From Ophiura sarsii (lineage: Eukaryota > Echinodermata > Ophiuroidea > Amphilepidida > Ophiuridae): DNA of 64,000 nucleotides. The DNA lies in the NCBI GenBank assembly GCA_035610835.1, contig CM069446.1, positions 65,679,191 through 65,743,190 of the forward strand. Direction: 5' to 3'. The notes beneath the pieces are model-generated. The model had not been told where the DNA came from. It saw nothing but the letters and a program-made list of their open reading frames with translations, and did not search any database. A program made the position numbers and the translations under genes. The first letter of the stretch is position 1. Each line of letters begins with the position of its first letter. Of the stretch, positions 58,059 to 64,000 are shown piece after piece.

Positions 58059-58350
58059 TAACCCTAACCGCACTGAATCTCACTAAATCTCACTGCCAGA
58101 AACTATCTCCAGGCACGTGCTGCTGCATTGCCGCGATGACGTCACCTACCGCGGGCATATGTGGCCACGGAGTTTGTGGCCGCATGTGACCTAGGGAGTT
58201 AGCTCAGTCGGTAGGGGGACAGATTTGGGTGCGGATGGTCCGGCGATCGAATCCCGGAGGGTGCTGGGTGATTTTTCGGGTAAAAAAAATAGCACTTTTT
58301 CCCCCCTCCCCCCGATACGCACAAAAAACTAGCTTTACTGGTTAGGGTTA
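58059..58350 (+). mobile_element. tRNA-bearing element with telomere-like ends, tandem copy 2
   Basis: TAACCCTAACC at the left and GGTTAGGGTTA at the right are an exact 11-bp inverted pair, with TTAA at the right edge. It differs from copy 1 by only a few bases (for example ACCTACCGCGGG against ACCTACGCGGG). Only 25 bp separates the copies. Confidence 0.78.
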
Positions 58351-60059
58351 AGTGAGTGAATAACTCGGCGTTTATATAGACCCATATATTCTGCGAAGAT
58401 CACAAAATGGCCGTTTTCACACCCCGGTTTCATACCCGATATCGGCAGTGTTATCCAGCACATGTGGCTAGAGCGCGTAAGACCCAATAAGTAAATAACT
58501 CTAAACACATGGGGTGTAACCTATATAAACCCCAGTACCGGGCCCGGATAGACTATTACTTGCTCACAAATGCAATGGTTTACGTTTACTTTAGAGAGAA
58601 ACAGGCTATGTATGAACTTGGCGGTGAAATACGAGAGTGCTGTGTGTCATATAGTGGCCGAAGAAGTCATTACGTAATCGAACAATAGAGTTTTCACACC
58701 TCTGTGTGAGGTCAATTATACTTGTTTATATAATAAAGTCAATGTTTACCAACAATAGGACCTCATCAGTACGCGGTGTCCCGCTGTGCATCACGAAGCA
58801 TTATTATTATTAGGCCAACAAAAATATTGTTGTGTTGCTGCGACCGACCGTAACATTCGGGAAAATAGTGTCTTTTTTGTAACTCACCGTGTTATCATAA
58901 AATGTTAGCTTTCAAATGTTGGAAGAATTTTTAAAAAAGCAGTAAAACGTGCTCATTCAATAATGACGACACACGGTGACGACCCGTGGCTGGCTAAAAA
59001 TACGTACTAATATGCGTATTCTTAATATTTGAAACATGACAGTGTACATTTTGGCCACCTTTGAAGTAGATGTTTTCAATTGGTGCATTGATGTTAAAAT
59101 ATAATGACACTGAATACGTTATAACAAGGAGTTTATCATAAGACTTTTATTAAGAGTAATACTTTTAATGAATTCAATAATTATTTGCAATAGAATAAAC
59201 ATGAACACAGTTATTTAAACGTGGTTTTAAGTTAAGCTAAACATGCGTTTATTTGTTACTTTTATTTTAATAAGGGGCACTGAGAGATCCTTCATAATAT
59301 CACGACACTGAATATGTTATTGCATTACAAACAAGACTTTCATTATAAGAGTAATACTTTTAAGTAATCTAATAATTATTTTCGATAGAATAAAAGAACA
59401 CAATTATATTAAATAGTCGGATTTGTATAGGCCGCATTTAAAAGTGGGTAAATGAATCGCATATCTGAGATGGTCGATAAGGCGCATGAAAGTCGATATA
59501 GAGTTTCCCGTTACCCGCCCGCATCACTTTTTTCACCCGCGTCAAAATTTCAAGATTTCCCAAGAAATTCATTATTTATTTTTAAACACAATTTTGCCAG
59601 TTTTATCAATTTGAACACATTTTTCACTTTCTTAAAATATGAATTATGAGAACTAGGCTCATAAGCAAGGCTTTTTAATCGTAAACCTACCTTCCGTGAA
59701 CATTATTATGATGCATTTATTCGTTTCTGAAAAAAAAAAAATTATTTAAATGAGCACCGTATCAATATGGGTTGATCAAACATGCATGTACATGTCAATA
59801 ATGAAATCTGATCAAATAATGAATAATGAATAATGAAAAAGTCGCCTCATCACTTTGTGAAAAAAAGTAACGGGAAACTCGCAATTGACTTTCATGCGCC
59901 TAATCGTCTCAGCATATACAGAATGTATCTGCAGTAGCGGACTCCGGGGGGGGGGGGGGGCGTGCCCCCGGTAAATTGTGTATTTTTACAAGCCTTCGAA
60001 AATTGTAAATAAATCTACTTGTTAGGGGCACATCCACCCTCACAATCGCCTCGGTCTCC
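58351..60059. other. Probable intron, nothing recognised
   Basis: A GGGGCACTGAGAGATCC fragment at 59274 resembles the left end of the element at 32181. A G run lies at 59947-59960. Otherwise unremarkable. Confidence 0.4.
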
Positions 60060-60375
60060 GCTTTCTCGCGGAGCTGCGCACCCCTTTCAGCATGTTTAGG
60101 GCTGGAATTACCAAATTCAGAAAAAAATAAGATAAAAATAAATTACCAACACTAAACACTGGTCACTATATTAGGAAAGCGCAGTAACATTTACGCCCGG
60201 CATTTACGCGCATTTTCCCGAATTTGCCTGAATGGGTAAATGAGCTGCGCACCCTTCTCAAGGCTGGATTTACCAAATTCAGAAATAAATAAGATAAAAA
60301 TAAATTACCAACACTAAACACTGGTCAATTAGGAAAGAGCAGTTACATTTACGCGCATTTTCCCCAAAAATAATA
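60060..60375. repeat. Tandem duplication of about 170 bp
   Basis: GAGCTGCGCACCC, TTACCAAATTCAG, AAATTACCAACACTAAACAC and TTTACGCGCATTTTCCC occur in the same order in two adjacent units (60070-60218 and 60240-60365). Confidence 0.8.
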
Positions 60376-61329
60376 ATTTTAGAAGCTTGTTCAAAGCCAA
60401 ACTGTACCTCAATATGGCCATATAATTTTGCATTTAGTCATCAAATTAGCCATTTTCAGTCGGGGAACCCTATATACTTCCACATTCTAGGTACACAACT
60501 GATATATCCCCTATTGTTCTCGCACTTTAGCCAATTGAGAGGACATGGTTCCTCACAGTGAGCGGGGGCCTTCACATTTTAGCCTGGCCAGGGCCCCAAC
60601 AAAGGTAAACCCTGACTCCTTTGGCTACACTTTTGCCAATTCAAATATCAAAAAATGCTTTTTCTTTCTTTGTATTTGTAACTATAATTATACATTTTGT
60701 TTTACAAAATAGAGATTATTAAATTTATAGATGGTTTGAATGTATTAATCTTTAAAAAAATTATCTGTTATACTGTATGATTTGGTCATGTGATGCAAAC
60801 ATGGATTATTTGTGAATATATGTATTGTATTGTATTTGTGATCATGCTATGCAAAAGGTGTGAATGATTGAAAATAAATTTTAAAGAAAAAAAAGAAGCA
60901 CGAAATAACAAAAATCAGTTGCCTGACGAATGCAGTAGCAAAAATTGATAACATAACCAAACAAAAGTACATAAAAGTAACAAAATAATCTCTTCTATAT
61001 TTGAGTGTTGGTGATTAACAGGACATTTTAAGAAAATAAAACAGAAAAAAGCCCTCGCAATTCCAATGGCAAAGAGGCTCCAATCGACCTCCTTGCAACC
61101 CCCGTCGAGCCAACTCCTTGGACTACCGGATACTCGCGCTTCAAGCTTACAATGTACTCAACATTACAACATGTTGGGCCTCCTCCCCTCAAAACGTGAT
61201 CACAAATCTATTTTGTTTAAATCTTCCATTCGCCATTTCCCAGCGGGGTAAATGGGGAACCTGTTTTTAACATAAACATTTAGGGAACCTGTTTTTCAAA
61301 ATAACACTTTCAATCATCTATATACATAT

Positions 61330-61800
61330 ACTTATTGAAGCGGTGGCTTTTCAATAAAATATTGGTCAAAAGTATACACCAGATGGCATCAAATTGGTCC
61401 GACAATTGAAAAAAATAAACCCACTTGCGAGAGGGGCACACCCCTCATACTCCCCTGTCCGCGCTTTTCAACCATCACTATTATGTAGCACTGGGTTCGT
61501 GCCTCCCCAATAGCCCGGATCTATGACCATGTGAACATACGTAGTAGTGGCCCGCTCATGCACCGCTATATTCGCTTCGCTTTACTACCTACAGTATATG
61601 CTCAACTTCTTTCTTGCAATGATAACAACCAAAGTATTGATTGGAAATGAAGAGCTGGCTTTTCAAAAAAATAATGTATTGGTCAAAAGTATACACCAGA
61701 TCACACCAAATAGGTTAAAAGAGAACAAAATCAAATTGTGAGGGGGGCACAACCCCCCCCCCCCCCCCCCCCCCCCTCATACTCCCCCTGGCCCTGTTCG
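61330..61800. repeat. Duplicated TATTGGTCAAAAGTATACAC repeat with a C run
   Basis: Two units (61345 and 61660) share TTGGTCAAAAGTATACACCA and GGGGCACA sequence. The second carries a C run of about 28 (61748-61776). Reverse-oriented relatives lie at 53640-54240. Confidence 0.6.
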
Positions 61801-62510
61801 AACTTTTCAACCATCTATACCTAAATCAAGTGTATTGTCTTCAATACAACTCATTATTCATTTTTTTGTAGAAAGTACACTTGGAGATCTCTTAGGCCTA
61901 TATGCATTTTAAACAAGTTTTGTTGTGACTAACCCCTCATGTTTATGAAATAAAAACAATTTAAAGAGGCCTCCTGATCCTCCTCTTTCAGGTTCACAAA
62001 AAGTTTGTCGCTATCGGGACGATTTTGCTTTAAAAAGTGCCAAAAATAAAAAATATAAAAAGGGCCTCCTAAACATGTTATTTTTTATTTGGCCTAAATT
62101 TAAAATAAATTAATTCAAAAGTGGAAAATTCCGTGATTATATATAATTTATATGGGTATTTATTTATCTATTTATTTTAAACTTAAGTCATTTACTTATA
62201 TCATTTATCTAATTATTTATTTATTATTTAAGAAAAAGGGTCTCCTCTCCAAAGTTGCAGAATCCATTCTGTATGCCAAATAACATGGGCTAAAACCTGA
62301 GCTAAAACGCTGTTATTAGGAGAATTGTTGTCAGTAATCTATTAAATAAAAAATTAAAATTCCCCTCCTCCTATTTTTCCTGAACACGGACGAGAAACAT
62401 GTTTTTTTTAAATTTTAGCTATTACTTTTTCTGATAAAACACATCAAATATATTGGCAGTTAATAAGGGAATATAGCAAAGCAACACACTTGTATCGATT
62501 GTATTGTAAA

Positions 62511-62863
62511 TTAAAGGTAGATGTTCCGATTTTCAACTTGAAGTTTTCTATTCGACATGAAAGGTCATCCTCAAAAAAGTCGTATTCCAAAGTTTGAGTT
62601 GCATAACTCTAATGGTTCTTATTTTAGACGCACAAGATGCCGTGAAATGGGCCCATTGAGTTGTACACAAACTATATTGGTGGTTACCACTTTTCGCGGT
62701 AATTCGATGTTATTTCACCGATTTCTTCGTAATCATACTGATTTGGACCGTCAAATTTCAGTATGTTAATCAGAAAAATTTGATCTTTCATATGATATGA
62801 AAATCTCCATATGTTTGAGAAAAATCTGTGTTATGAAAATGTGATCGGGTCATCTACCTTTAA
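62511..62863. mobile_element. TTAAAGGTAGATG-family MITE, second copy (reverse orientation)
   Basis: Collinear in reverse with 32301-32665. The right end GTGATCGGGTCATCTACCTTTAA is intact, while the left end has lost part of the terminal repeat. TTAA lies at both edges. Confidence 0.85.
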
Positions 62864-64000
62864 ATAGAAAAACCTACACGTATGATACCAGTACTTGAAA
62901 TTATCACCACTGACACTGGCGTACGGGGAGCTACCACCATTCTGGCCAGGGGGCCGGGGGGGGGGGGGGGGCTCATATGCCGTATACATAGGCCTATTCT
63001 TTAGACCACGATTTGAAGGCCTATGCTATATTTATTGGAGTTCCTTTAGCAAACACTTCATGTTATACTAGTAGAAATAAATAATGTATACGTTCAAGTT
63101 TATTTCCAAATATAATATAAGGTCAAATATTAAGCAGCACGAAGTATGCAGTCTTTTTTATGATTATTACAAAGTTCACCCCGTTCAAAATATACACTAG
63201 CACTCTCATCTTGGCTAAAATCGCTACCTTCGTTTTCACTTTACCATGTTTACATAACCCACTTCCACGTAATTATAAATGCGCCGACTAACAATACATC
63301 TACAAAGATTGAAAATATATGATTAGCTTTGTGAATATGTCATGTCATCAATTCAATGTTTTAATGTTTATACACAAATTCAATGAAACAGCATACCCCT
63401 GCCCATGTAATCTTAATATTTCAATGAGTACATTTAATATTACTGATCTCATTTTATCAGTTCTTCTAAAATCTGATAAAGCCCGCCCGTTTCCCTTGAA
63501 AATATAAAGGATGAGAAGGCAAACATATTACAGGCATGGAAATTGATTTACATTAATAAGCCTGAAAACTTGAGAAGGTGTGTTAAATTCTGAGATAGGC
63601 TTTTATAATATAAGTTAAAAGTTTAACGGGTTCGCCGTCGGACAAGTTTTAATCTGTCAGGTGTGTTAAATTGGCTTTAAAAGGCCAAACATTGCTTCAA
63701 CGCTTCAACACACATGACATCAACTACAACACCTAACAATACGCCACAATACTGCATTCCATTACAATATCATTCATTATTCCATCCATTATACTCTGAC
63801 ACCAACCAAATCTATTCACTAGCAGGACCCAGTCAGGTTTTGTTCAAAATCTTAAACCATAAACCCCGAGAACCGCCAAAGCAGAGAACCGCCAAAGTCG
63901 AGAACCGCTCTAGTTTACATTTTGATAAGACTCCATTTAATGCATCTTGTAGGTTAAGGTCACATTTTTTAACCTGGGCTACATTGTGTTACATTGGTCA
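62864..64000. other. Window end, nothing recognised
   Basis: Contains a G run (62955-62970) and AT-rich sequence with no convincing exon. Confidence 0.4.

Overview
This is an AT-rich, intron-rich, repeat-rich animal nuclear sequence. Exons are short, bounded by GT/AG, and sit in a background of non-LTR retrotransposon remnants, tRNA-derived repeats, many short inverted-repeat (MITE-like) elements and long poly-G tracts. The IFT140 exons are animal-like and well conserved, and the repeat background suggests a marine invertebrate, probably a deuterostome such as an echinoderm or relative. That placement is inference; nothing here fixes the species. No bacterial gene, operon or CRISPR array is present.

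Layout. (1) 1-10044: the last six coding exons of IFT140 (ciliary IFT-A subunit) on the plus strand, with introns packed with repeats and one broken tandem copy of an exon. (2) 10045-15960: 3' flank with a tandem duplication, a tRNA-Asn-like gene, several inverted-repeat elements and small minisatellites. (3) 15960-21493: a minisatellite of about 5.4 kb with 33/36-bp units and higher-order periodicity. A 5'-truncated, disabled non-LTR retrotransposon abuts it at 21494-23995. (4) 24130-28540: a large foldback element and a second inverted-repeat element. (5) 30967-36386: the 3' part of a gene for a single-pass membrane protein with two extracellular Calx-beta repeats and a short tail ending in a PPxY motif. 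All its introns are phase 1, and an AATAAA lies about 200 bp after the stop. (6) 36387-54482: mostly intergenic, with one candidate terminal exon (39071-39291) and many repeats. (7) 54483-54549: a first coding exon encoding a signal peptide, with a phase-1 donor; no later exon was recognised before the window ends. (8) 54550-64000: probably its first intron, holding two near-identical tandem tRNA-bearing elements with telomere-like inverted ends and other repeats.

The genes do not form a pathway: IFT140 works in cilia, and the two later genes encode membrane or secreted products. The most distinctive content is the mobile-element layer. Several unrelated-looking inverted-repeat families share TTAA at their ends (6011, 6678, 8160, 12652, 29286, 32181, 32301, 50240, 62511). 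Nested insertions allow target sites to be read directly. One group carries an internal Pol III tRNA-like module between telomere-like TAACCCTAACC termini.
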